9,114 nt of DNA from Campylobacterales bacterium (GTDB lineage: Bacteria; Campylobacterota; Campylobacteria; Campylobacterales; Arcobacteraceae), in the NCBI GenBank assembly GCA_016784825.1, contig JADHTT010000019.1, positions 1-9,114 on the forward strand, given 5' to 3'. The notes beneath the pieces are model-generated. The model was not told the DNA's origin and did no database searches. It saw only the letters and a program-made list of their open reading frames with translations. Below, piece after piece: positions 1-5,754 of this stretch. A program made the position numbers and the translations under genes. Position 1 is the stretch's first letter. Every line of letters starts with the position of its first letter.

Positions 1-2
1 AA

Positions 3-515
3 GATGAACAAATGCTAAAAGCAATGCCAGGGAATATTGAACCTGAAGTTATCAATGAAGTTTTAATACCAAAAATCATCAAAGTAAAATATCCCGATTT
101 AGATGATGAAGAAGTTGAAGAACTTAGACAATATGTTGTAGTTGATAGTGTTGTAAGAAATGCAGAGATTAAAACTGAGGGTGATAAAAAGTTCATAAGA
201 ATGGCTGATAAGTTTATAAATCTAGATGAATTAAACATTGATTTAATCAATAGTATAAATCCATTTCAAAAAGCTTTTGAAATATTATCAAAACAAGTTA
301 CAACAGGTGTATTAAAACTTATTCAAGAATCAATCGAAGCTACTAGAATTAAAATGGACTTTGAAGAAGCTAGTATTCTTTGGCCTAAGATTCAAGAGTT
401 TATAAAAACTCATGGTAGACAACCTGATATAAACTCTGCTGATGGAAAAGAAAAAAGGATGGCTGAATGTATTATCTACTTAAAAGAAGAGAAAAGAAAG
501 AAGGATAACCAATAA
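3..515 (+). CDS. C-terminal part of a probable DEAD/DEAH-box helicase (5' end outside the window)
   Basis: The frame is open to the window edge (codons GAT GAA CAA precede the first ATG at 12), so this is the tail of a longer protein rather than a gene starting at 12. The visible 170 residues contain no ATPase motifs. The tail pattern, with 'INPFQKAFEILSKQVT', then 'LWPKIQEFIKTHGRQPD' and 'EKRMAECIIYLKEEKRK', resembles from memory the C-terminus of helicase-family proteins encoded beside GIY-YIG nucleases. That recall plus the downstream GIY-YIG gene is the basis of the call; no helicase motif is visible to prove it. The last ~50 residues form a small module (F-x-x-x-x-x-LWP-x-I-x-x-F...HGRQPD...EKR) that recurs in the next gene. 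The stop codon overlaps the next start by one base (TAATG), implying translational coupling. Alternatives are a restriction-type helicase subunit or an unrelated large protein. Confidence 0.6.
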   Translation, partial: DEQMLKAMPGNIEPEVINEVLIPKIIKVKYPDLDDEEVEELRQYVVVDSVVRNAEIKTEGDKKFIRMADKFINLDELNIDLINSINPFQKAFEILSKQVTTGVLKLIQESIEATRIKMDFEEASILWPKIQEFIKTHGRQPDINSADGKEKRMAECIIYLKEEKRKKDNQ

Positions 516-793
516 TGGATAAAGAGACTATATTAAATAATATATTTGAAAATGACCCATTAGGAATTTTAGAAGTTAAAGCTAAAAATCCAGTTGTTAC
601 TGCTGATGATAGATTATTAGCTTCTTTTGAAGAAATAAATAGTTTTTTTGAAATACATAATAAAGAACCTCAAAAAACTACTGATATGAAAGAGAGAGGA
701 TTATTCTCTAGATTAAAAGGTATTAAAGAAAATCCAACTAAAATAGAATCATTAAGACAATATGATAGGTTTAATTTACTAGGAGATATATAA
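515..793 (+). CDS. 92-aa small protein, apparently the N-terminal module of a split GIY-YIG protein
   Basis: The start overlaps the upstream stop (TAATG), with AAGGA at 501-505 as a plausible ribosome binding site. The protein opens with 'ILNNIFENDPLGILE', closely echoed by 'SLDDILNNDEFGLLN' at the start of the next protein. It continues with 'SFEEINSFFEIHNKEPQ' and 'KERGLFSRLKGIKENP', which aligns with the tail module of the upstream helicase-like protein, and ends 'YDRFNLLGDI'. It has no signal peptide or membrane segment. It is in the same frame as the following gene, with a single TAA (791-793) between them. From memory of related GIY-YIG proteins, these two pieces are often one polypeptide of about 390-400 residues, so this is probably a separated N-terminal domain. 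Its function is unknown; it may be a protein- or DNA-contact domain serving the nuclease or helicase. Confidence 0.7.
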   Translation: MDKETILNNIFENDPLGILEVKAKNPVVTADDRLLASFEEINSFFEIHNKEPQKTTDMKERGLFSRLKGIKENPTKIESLRQYDRFNLLGDI

Positions 794-1684
794 ATGGCTG
801 AAATAAACTCTTTGGATGATATTTTAAATAATGATGAATTTGGATTACTAAATACTGAAAATGAAGAAGATATTCATACATTAAAAAATGTTTCTAAAAA
901 AAATGAAAATACTCCAGATTATGTTGCACGAAGAGAAGTATGTGAAGATTTTGAAAAATATGAGTATTTGTTTATTCAAGTACAAAAAGAACTTAATAAT
1001 GGAAAAAGAAAACTCCACTCTTTTAGAAGTGAAAAAGATATAAAAGTTGGTTTTTATTTTGTATTAAATGGAGTTGTAGGATGTATTGTAGATGTTGCTA
1101 AAGAAAAAACAAAAAGTAAAAGTAGAAACTATAACAGAAGATTGAAAATTATATTTGAAAATGGTACTGAATCAAATATGTTACTTAGGTCATTATCTTC
1201 ATCACTTTATACAGATGGTAAAATTATTACTGAAAATGAAGACAAGTTATTAGATGGTCTATCACAAATTAATAAAGATGATACACAAAATGGATTTATT
1301 TATATATTAGAATCACTAAGTACTGAAGATGTAATTCTTACAAAAAAGAACTTATATAAAATAGGATTCTCAACTACATCAGTAGAAACTAGAATCAAAA
1401 ATGCAAAAGAAGACCCGACATATCTAATGGCAGATGTTCAAACAGTAGCTGCTTATGAAGTCTATAATGTAAATCCACATAAACTTGAACAGTTGATTCA
1501 TAAATTTTTTGGAAATAGTTGTTTAGATATTGAAATTTATGATGGCAATGGAAAACTATACAAACCAAGAGAATGGTTTATCGCTCCTTTAAATGTAATT
1601 GAAGAAGCTATTGAACTTATTATCAGTGGTGAAATTATTAATTATAAATATAATGATTTAGATGAAAGGATAGCTAATAAATAG
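794..1684 (+). CDS. GIY-YIG (T5orf172/MUG113-like) nuclease-family protein, 296 aa
   Basis: A probable endonuclease of the GIY-YIG superfamily. The C-terminal domain (~165-275) shows the GIY-like strand 'GFIYIL' (Y170), the YIG-like strand 'LYKIGFS' (Y188, G191), a conserved arginine in 'VETRI' (R200), 'KLEQLIHKFF' (E232, H236) and 'KPREWF' (E260), the pattern of T5orf172-type domains. The N-terminal ~165 residues contain a short 'DDILNNDEFGLLN' motif and a central region 'DFEKYEYLFIQVQKEL...GKRKL' and 'FENGTESNMLLRSL' that I associate with the same family but cannot assign a function. The start follows the previous stop with no gap, and AGGAG at 781-785 lies 8 bases upstream, so separate initiation is well supported. 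It is the last gene of the visible operon. Phage defence or DNA processing together with the helicase is inference only. Confidence 0.8.
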   Translation: MAEINSLDDILNNDEFGLLNTENEEDIHTLKNVSKKNENTPDYVARREVCEDFEKYEYLFIQVQKELNNGKRKLHSFRSEKDIKVGFYFVLNGVVGCIVDVAKEKTKSKSRNYNRRLKIIFENGTESNMLLRSLSSSLYTDGKIITENEDKLLDGLSQINKDDTQNGFIYILESLSTEDVILTKKNLYKIGFSTTSVETRIKNAKEDPTYLMADVQTVAAYEVYNVNPHKLEQLIHKFFGNSCLDIEIYDGNGKLYKPREWFIAPLNVIEEAIELIISGEIINYKYNDLDERIANK

Positions 1685-1708
1685 GATAATAATGATATAT
1701 TTAGTACC

Positions 1709-1960
1709 TTAAAACCAACTCACAAGTTCCTTTTTAATATTCCCAATCCAACTATTATCATCAATAAGTTTAGCCTTTGGCTGATCTTTGATCTCACCAA
1801 TTTCTTTTTTGGTATTGAGTCATCCCAAAATGTACCTTTAATACACTTAGCACCCAGATGAGCACTATTGCTAATATAATCCATCAGATCTCTTTGTTCA
1901 TGTATTGAGCGATTTAAGTTATCTATAAAGATACAGTCAAAATGTCCCTTAAAATGTCCC
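1709..1960 (-). pseudogene. Decayed minus-strand coding remnant, frameshifted, family not recognised
   Basis: Read on the minus strand from about 1960 downward, one frame gives a protein-like stretch ('DCIFIDNLNRSIHEQRDL', 'NSAHLGAKCIKGTFWDD'). At the A-run corresponding to 1805-1810 it passes into the neighbouring frame, which continues credibly ('GEIKDQPKAKLIDDNSWIG', 'KKELVSWF') to a stop at 1709-1711. In the original frame translation instead ends at 1720-1722. The upstream side has no convincing start, because a TAG lies within the 12-bp repeats. I read it as the 3' part of a broken gene, truncated at its 5' end and carrying a one-base slip at a homopolymer. I do not recognise the family. 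A sequencing error at the homopolymer could explain the frameshift but not the missing start. Confidence 0.45.
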
Positions 1961-1974
1961 TAAAAATGTCCCTT
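1939..1974 (+). repeat. Three tandem 12-bp repeats (AAAATGTCCCT[T/A])
   Basis: Three contiguous 12-base units occupy 1939-1950, 1951-1962 and 1963-1974. They are identical except for the last base of the middle unit. On the + strand they read Lys-Met-Ser-Leu three times before a TAA at 1975-1977. Short in-frame tetrapeptide repeats of this kind occur just before the winged-helix tail in AlbA_2- and Fic-type regulators (recalled family feature), which fits the remnant immediately downstream. Confidence 0.9.
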
Positions 1975-2063
1975 TAAAAAGGTTAGATAAAATATTACAA
2001 CTTATAGATAAAAATAGACTTAGTAGAATTGGAAGTTTAAAAGCTGGATATTGAGAAGTAAAT
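1939..2063 (+). pseudogene. Remnant of the C-terminus of an AlbA_2/Fic-type transcriptional regulator
   Basis: After the K-M-S-L repeats, a shift of frame at 1974-1976 gives 'RLDKILQLIDKN' then 'RLSRIGSLKAGY', followed by TGA and then Glu-Val-Asn. This matches the typical end of AlbA_2/RecG-like or Fic-linked winged-helix proteins, in which '...RIGS-x-K-x-GYW' is common. The TGA would be a TGG Trp in an intact copy. Most of the helix-turn-helix that should lie between 'LQLI' and 'RIGS' appears to be missing. The fragment thus shows an internal deletion, a frameshift and a nonsense change, and no intact start. The identification rests on a short motif and is moderate. Confidence 0.5.
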
Positions 2064-2071
2064 GTTTATCG

Positions 2072-2085
2072 TTGACTTGTGTCAA
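2072..2085. promoter_or_regulatory. CRP/FNR-family operator, TTGAC-N4-GTCAA
   Basis: The site is a perfect 5-4-5 palindrome, TTGAC ttgt GTCAA. It fits the CRP/FNR superfamily layout; the FNR consensus is TTGAT-N4-ATCAA and the HcpR consensus TTGAC-N4-GTCAA. Its centre (2078.5) lies 29.5 bases upstream of a -10-like TAAAAT at 2108, the geometry of a class II activator site at -41.5. Which regulator binds cannot be told from this window. Confidence 0.55.
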
Positions 2086-2107
2086 TATGCAAATAAAAGA
2101 ACTTAGA

Positions 2108-2113
2108 TAAAAT
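2108..2113 (+). promoter_or_regulatory. Putative -10 box (TAAAAT) for the membrane protein gene
   Basis: TAAAAT within CTTAGATAAAATCC would start transcription near 2120 and leave a leader of about 11 bases carrying the ribosome binding site AAGGA (2121-2125) ahead of the ATG at 2131. There is no recognisable -35, which suits an activator-dependent promoter using the operator at 2072-2085. Confidence 0.45.
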
Positions 2114-2130
2114 CCTAACAAAGGATAATC

Positions 2131-2550
2131 ATGACATATTTAATTTTTCATTTACTACATATATTTTCAGTATTTATTTATGGTGGCTTTTTAATTACAG
2201 ATAATTTGATTTTGATGAGAATGCAAAAGACATTGTCTCCAGAAAAATATACAGAAGTTAGAAAACATTTTGCAGCCTTTACAAAGCAATTAGTTCCAAA
2301 AGCTTTAATCGTAGCTGTAGTATCTGGTGCTTATTTAATTCATGTAAATTTTGGACCTATATTGGAAGATGGATTATCAAACTTTCAAATAGTGTTAGCA
2401 ATCAAAGCATTTTTAGGTGGATGGCTAGGGCTTAGAGGAATATTACAAGTATTTTTTGGGATTCAACCACTAGTGTTTACATCACATAGGTTTCCATTTA
2501 TATTTGTAGTAGTGATAATATTTTTATCACAAATTATGTTTGCTGTATAA
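2131..2550 (+). CDS. Four-helix integral membrane protein, CopD-like in general shape
   Basis: A 139-residue hydrophobic inner-membrane protein with four likely membrane spans at about 3-28, 55-73, 84-112 and 120-138. Histidines lie in or near the spans (H7, H10, H71, H119), and the opening 'HLLHIFSVFIYGGFL' recalls CopD-type and related small proteins of the cytochrome b561-like fold. That similarity is by eye only, so no copper or haem role is claimed. The ATG has AAGGA five bases upstream. The gene stands alone between the debris at 1685-2070 and the toxin-antitoxin pair. The upstream FNR-type palindrome suggests induction under low oxygen or nitrosative stress, which would fit a redox or haem-binding membrane protein. 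Confidence 0.75.
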   Translation: MTYLIFHLLHIFSVFIYGGFLITDNLILMRMQKTLSPEKYTEVRKHFAAFTKQLVPKALIVAVVSGAYLIHVNFGPILEDGLSNFQIVLAIKAFLGGWLGLRGILQVFFGIQPLVFTSHRFPFIFVVVIIFLSQIMFAV

Positions 2551-2561
2551 AACAGACAATC

Positions 2562-2572
2562 TATGATATAAT
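2562..2572 (+). promoter_or_regulatory. Extended -10 promoter for the HEPN-MNT operon
   Basis: TATGATATAAT contains TGnTATAAT (2564-2572), a perfect extended -10. Transcription would start near 2579, 20 bases before the GTG start at 2599, leaving room for the AGGAA ribosome binding site at 2589-2593. The same 11-mer occurs at 7922-7932 in front of tcdA. Confidence 0.6.
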
Positions 2573-2598
2573 TCATTAAATTAGTATCAGGAATACAA

Positions 2599-3069
2599 GT
2601 GGTAAATAAAAAAGATATTCTTAAAAAAAGACTTGCAAAATTAGAATTACAATATAAAGCATTTGATGAATACTATCAACTAATTATAGAACTTCTAGAG
2701 TCTAAAGATATCTTAACAGTTGAAGAATTTAATTTTATTAAACCACAGCAAAGAGCTATATTTGATGCTTATTTAAAAAGGTTTGCTTCTATTCAAGATT
2801 TTTTAGGTGCTAAAATATTTCCTCTATTACTTGAGATAAGTGGTATATCAACATCTAAAATGACAGAAGTACTTGATTATATAGAGAAGGAAGAAATTAT
2901 AGATTCACTTGGTACTTGGATTGAAATTAGAGAGGTAAGAAATGAGCTAGAGCATGATTACCCTGAAGAACTACAAGAAGCCTTAGATGATTTAAAATAT
3001 TGTATAGACAACTTTTCAACTATTCAATCTTACTATTTCAACTCTATTGATTTTGCTAAAAGATTTTAA
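2599..3069 (+). CDS. HEPN-domain ribonuclease toxin (HepT-like)
   Basis: A 156-aa, all-helical protein by appearance, carrying 'RNELEHDY' at 114-121. This is the Rx4HxY motif (R114, H119, Y121) of HepT-type HEPN toxins. In that family Arg and His form the RNase active site at a dimer interface, and the Tyr is the residue AMPylated by the partner MntA. The next gene is a minimal nucleotidyltransferase, the classic partner, and the toxin-first order matches the Shewanella HepT/MntA operon. The start is GTG, chosen because AGGAA lies 5 bases upstream (2589-2593) and an extended -10 lies at 2564-2572. The stop is followed directly by the partner's ATG. The likely role is a toxin-antitoxin pair, possibly anti-phage; activity is inferred from the motifs. 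Confidence 0.82.
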   Translation: MVNKKDILKKRLAKLELQYKAFDEYYQLIIELLESKDILTVEEFNFIKPQQRAIFDAYLKRFASIQDFLGAKIFPLLLEISGISTSKMTEVLDYIEKEEIIDSLGTWIEIREVRNELEHDYPEELQEALDDLKYCIDNFSTIQSYYFNSIDFAKRF

Positions 3070-3366
3070 ATGAGATTAACAAATAGATTAAGAAATATTA
3101 TAAAAGAGGCTTATTCTTATAGTTTTGGAACTTCTGGTGATATATATTTATTTGGGAGCAGAACTGATGATACCAAAAAAGGTGGAGATATTGATTTGGC
3201 TATCAAAACAAACATTAATCATAAGCTTTTTAAGAAACAAAAAATTAAATTTAAAACATACTTGTTTAGAAAAGGTTACGATTTAAAAATAGATTTAATA
3301 CAGTTTAATTCAACTATTGATAAGTTACTATTTCAAGAGATAAGTACTACAGGAATTAAAATATAA
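3070..3366 (+). CDS. MNT-family nucleotidyltransferase antitoxin (MntA-like)
   Basis: A 98-aa minimal nucleotidyltransferase. 'LFGSRTDDTKKGGDIDLAI' contains the GS-x9-DxD signature with G29, S30, D40 and D42, and the third metal-binding Asp is D75 in 'LKIDLIQF'. All catalytic residues are thus present. In HepT/MntA systems this enzyme transfers AMP to the tyrosine of the toxin's Rx4HxY motif and silences it. The ATG follows the toxin stop codon with zero spacing and no strong ribosome binding site of its own, so translation is probably coupled to the toxin. The GS-to-DxD spacing of 9 is a common variant of the GSx10DxD form. The next gene, feoA, has its own promoter region and is unrelated. 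Confidence 0.85.
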   Translation: MRLTNRLRNIIKEAYSYSFGTSGDIYLFGSRTDDTKKGGDIDLAIKTNINHKLFKKQKIKFKTYLFRKGYDLKIDLIQFNSTIDKLLFQEISTTGIKI

Positions 3367-3397
3367 CACTTACAAATATAGTGTATGACTTTAATCA

Positions 3398-3416
3398 TGA
3401 GAATGAGTATCATTTT
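3398..3416. promoter_or_regulatory. Fur-box-like site 1 upstream of feoAB
   Basis: TGAGAAT-G-AGTATCA (3398-3412) is an imperfect 7-1-7 palindrome with 5 of 7 half-site positions paired. The 19 bases from 3399 match the E. coli Fur consensus at 14 positions by hand count. The location, about 70 bases before feoA, fits iron-dependent repression. Confidence 0.55.
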
Positions 3417-3431
3417 AATAATATATTAAGT

Positions 3432-3446
3432 TGATAATAGTTATCA
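3432..3446. promoter_or_regulatory. Fur-box-like site 2 upstream of feoAB
   Basis: TGATAA-TAG-TTATCA is a perfect 6-3-6 palindrome. The 19 bases from 3433 match the Fur consensus at 13 positions by hand count. Its centre is 34 bases from that of site 1, about three helical turns. An AT-rich -10-like stretch (TAATAT, 3419-3424) lies between the two sites. Confidence 0.6.
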
Positions 3447-3477
3447 TTTCTTTAATAAATTAATATTAGGAAGAGAT

Positions 3478-3702
3478 ATGTTGTTATCAAGTTTAGATAA
3501 AAATATAAATGCAACTATTAAAAGTATAGATTGTAATGATGAATTAAAGAAAAGGTTTTATTCTTTTGGACTAATAAAAGGTAGTACAGTTATAGTTGAA
3601 GAGATATCTCCTACAAAAAATACTATTGTATTGCTTGTAGATGATACATCAGTGGCTATTAGATTAGATGAAGCAAAACAAATTGAAGTGGAGCTAGTAT
3701 AA
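3478..3702 (+). CDS. feoA: FeoA, ferrous iron transport accessory protein
   Basis: A 74-aa cytoplasmic protein with the SH3-like FeoA pattern: 'RFYSFGLIKGSTVIVEE' at ~26-42 (the family's L-x-x-x-G-L/M-x-x-G-x-x-V-x-V core) and a closing 'VAIRLDEAKQIEVEL', corresponding to the usual A-R-x-x-E-A-x-x-I-x-V end. The length is normal for the family. AGGA at 3468-3471 lies 6 bases before the ATG. The stop overlaps the feoB start by one base (TAATG), so the two are co-translated. FeoA is thought to assist the FeoB channel. The two Fur-like boxes upstream point to repression when iron is sufficient. Confidence 0.93.
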   Translation: MLLSSLDKNINATIKSIDCNDELKKRFYSFGLIKGSTVIVEEISPTKNTIVLLVDDTSVAIRLDEAKQIEVELV

Positions 3703-5738
3703 TGAGACCTATCAAAATTGTATTAGCTGGTCAACCAAATGTAGGTAAATCTTCACTTATAAATTCTATGACAGATTCAAGACTAAAAGTTGGAAACTTT
3801 TCTGGTGTAACAGTTGAGAAAAGTGAAGTTTGTTTTGAGCACCATTGTCATATTTTAGAGATTATAGATTTACCAGGTACTTATTCTATAAATGGTTTTT
3901 CACAAGAGGAAAAAGTAGCTAGAGACTATCTTCAAAATGAAGATTATGATGTAATTTTAAATGTAGTTGATTCTACACATATCACTAGAAATCTACTTCT
4001 TACCTTAGAACTTTTAAATATGAATAAAAAGATGGTGATAGCCTTAAATATGATAGATGAGGCACATGCTGAAGGTATTACTATTGATGCTAAGCAAATT
4101 GAAGCTATTACAGGTATTCCTACTATTGCCGTATCTGCAAATACAAAAGAGGGTATTGATGAGCTTTTAAATAAGGTTCATGAGGCAGCAGATGATGATA
4201 ATAGATTAAGATCAAAAGTAAGTTATAGTGATATTATTGAAGAGCAAATATATGCAGTAAGTTCATATTTTGATGAACATGACTATACATATGAAGATTT
4301 AGACTCTCGTGAAATGGCAATCAAATTGTTAAATGATGATGAAAAGTTTTTTAAAGAAATTCACGATAAGCCAATTTTTATGGAACTTCAGCCTTTACTA
4401 ATAGAGTGTCATGATAATATCCATAGCTATTTTGAGACAAAAAACCATACAGATATTCAAGCTACAGAGCATAGTGCAATAGCAAGAGGTATTAGAGCAG
4501 AGACTGTAACTTGTAATAGAGAAAATAAAAATAAGCCACTGACAAAGAAAATAGATGATATTTTGATTAATAAATTTGTTGGGATTCCTATTTTCCTATT
4601 TTTAATGTGGGGATTATTTCAACTTACATTTGAACTAGGTGCAATTCCTATGGATTATATTGATGCTGGTTTTGGATGGCTAGGTGATGCTGTGGGTACT
4701 AGTATTGCTCATGAAGGATTGCGATCACTAATAGTTGATGGTATTATTGCTGGTGTTGGTGCTGTTGTGTTATTTTTACCAAATATTATTATTTTATATA
4801 TAGGTATTGCTTTACTTGAGACAACTGGATATATGTCTAGAGTAGCTTTTCTTTTAGATGGATTTTTTCATAAATTTGGACTTCATGGAAAAAGTTTCAT
4901 TCCATTAGTGACTGGATTTGGTTGTAGTGTACCTGCTTATATGGCTACTAGAACACTTAAAAATGAGAAAGACAGATTAATCACTCTATTTATTATAGGG
5001 TTTATGTCATGTGGTGCGAAGCTTCCTGTGTATGTACTATTTGCTGGTGCATTTTTTAGTCCTGAAGTTGCTGGAGATGTTTTATTTTATATCTATATAG
5101 CAGGAGCTTTATTAGGGCTTGTGATGGCAAAAGTATTAAGAGTTACAGTGTTTAAAGGTGAAGATGAACCGTTTGTAATGGAGATGCCAAAATATAGATT
5201 TCCAACTTTAAAATTAATTTATATGATTGTTTCGCAAAAAGCATGGTCATATCTAAAAAAAGCAGGTACATTTATTTTGGCTGCTACAATTTTAATATGG
5301 TTTGCAAGTAATTATCCTAAAATGGATACAAATAATCAAGCTTTACAATTAGAACATAGTTATTTAGGACAAATAGGAAAGATCAGTGAGCCATTTTTTG
5401 AACCACTTGGATTTGATTGGAAATTATCAGTTGCATTAGAAACAGGATTAGCAGCAAAGGAGGTTGTAGTAGCAACTCTTGGAATTTTATATAATGTTGG
5501 TGATGAGGTTGATGAAACAAGTGATCAACTATTAAGTGCAATTAAAGAGCAAATACCATTTGCAACTGCTGTATCATTTATAGTATTTGTGATGATTTAT
5601 CTACCTTGTTTTGCAGCATCTATGGTGTTTGCAAAGGAAGCAGGAGGTTATAAATATCTAGGGTATCTATTTGTATTTACTACAATAGTTGCTTGGATAA
5701 TGTCTTATATTGCTTATAATATAGCACTATTGCTATAA
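3702..5738 (+). CDS. feoB: FeoB, GTP-dependent ferrous iron transporter
   Basis: A 678-aa inner-membrane Fe(II) uptake protein. The N-terminal G-domain is complete: G1 'GQPNVGKS' (10-17), G2 Thr37 in 'GVTVEK', G3 'DLPGTYS' (56-62), G4 'NMID' (116-119) and G5 'SAN' (145-147). A helical linker to ~285 follows. The membrane domain from ~290 carries the two Gate motifs: 'GFGCSVPAYMATRT' with C408 and 'FMSCGAKLPVYVLFAG' with C437, the conserved cysteines of the translocation path. Further spans lie near 345-375, 456-478, 519-536, 617-645 and 650-676. The length is slightly below that of the E. coli protein (about 770), as in many Campylobacterota. It is co-translated with feoA through a TAATG overlap. 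No frameshift or missing motif is seen. The stop codon lies inside a small inverted repeat shared with the convergent gene. Confidence 0.97.
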   Translation: MRPIKIVLAGQPNVGKSSLINSMTDSRLKVGNFSGVTVEKSEVCFEHHCHILEIIDLPGTYSINGFSQEEKVARDYLQNEDYDVILNVVDSTHITRNLLLTLELLNMNKKMVIALNMIDEAHAEGITIDAKQIEAITGIPTIAVSANTKEGIDELLNKVHEAADDDNRLRSKVSYSDIIEEQIYAVSSYFDEHDYTYEDLDSREMAIKLLNDDEKFFKEIHDKPIFMELQPLLIECHDNIHSYFETKNHTDIQATEHSAIARGIRAETVTCNRENKNKPLTKKIDDILINKFVGIPIFLFLMWGLFQLTFELGAIPMDYIDAGFGWLGDAVGTSIAHEGLRSLIVDGIIAGVGAVVLFLPNIIILYIGIALLETTGYMSRVAFLLDGFFHKFGLHGKSFIPLVTGFGCSVPAYMATRTLKNEKDRLITLFIIGFMSCGAKLPVYVLFAGAFFSPEVAGDVLFYIYIAGALLGLVMAKVLRVTVFKGEDEPFVMEMPKYRFPTLKLIYMIVSQKAWSYLKKAGTFILAATILIWFASNYPKMDTNNQALQLEHSYLGQIGKISEPFFEPLGFDWKLSVALETGLAAKEVVVATLGILYNVGDEVDETSDQLLSAIKEQIPFATAVSFIVFVMIYLPCFAASMVFAKEAGGYKYLGYLFVFTTIVAWIMSYIAYNIALLL

Positions 5739-5754
5739 AAGAGTTTATCTTTTA
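5736..5754. terminator. Weak bidirectional hairpin spanning both stop codons
   Basis: TAAAAGA-gttta-TCTTTTA is a 7-bp stem with a 5-base loop, mirror-symmetric for the two convergent transcripts. The left arm starts with the feoB stop (5736-5738) and the right arm ends with the phosphoesterase stop (5752-5754). It has a single G:C pair and no clean U-tract, so termination by this element alone is uncertain. Confidence 0.3.

Noticed and set aside
12..14. ATG as true start of the first gene
   Set aside because: The frame stays open upstream to the window edge and the protein looks like a C-terminal tail, so this Met is internal.
1983..2113. 11-base direct repeat TTAGATAAAAT at 1983-1993 and 2103-2113 as a target-site duplication
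   Set aside because: In DNA this AT-rich, an 11-mer match in a few hundred bases is within chance, and no insertion sequence ends are visible between the copies.
1685..2130. CRISPR array suggested by the short tandem repeats
   Set aside because: The units are 12 bp, directly adjacent with no spacers, and encode an in-frame tetrapeptide.
3366..3384. ACACT/AGTGT inverted repeat after the MNT gene as a terminator
   Set aside because: It has only a 5-bp stem with a 9-base loop and no T-run follows.
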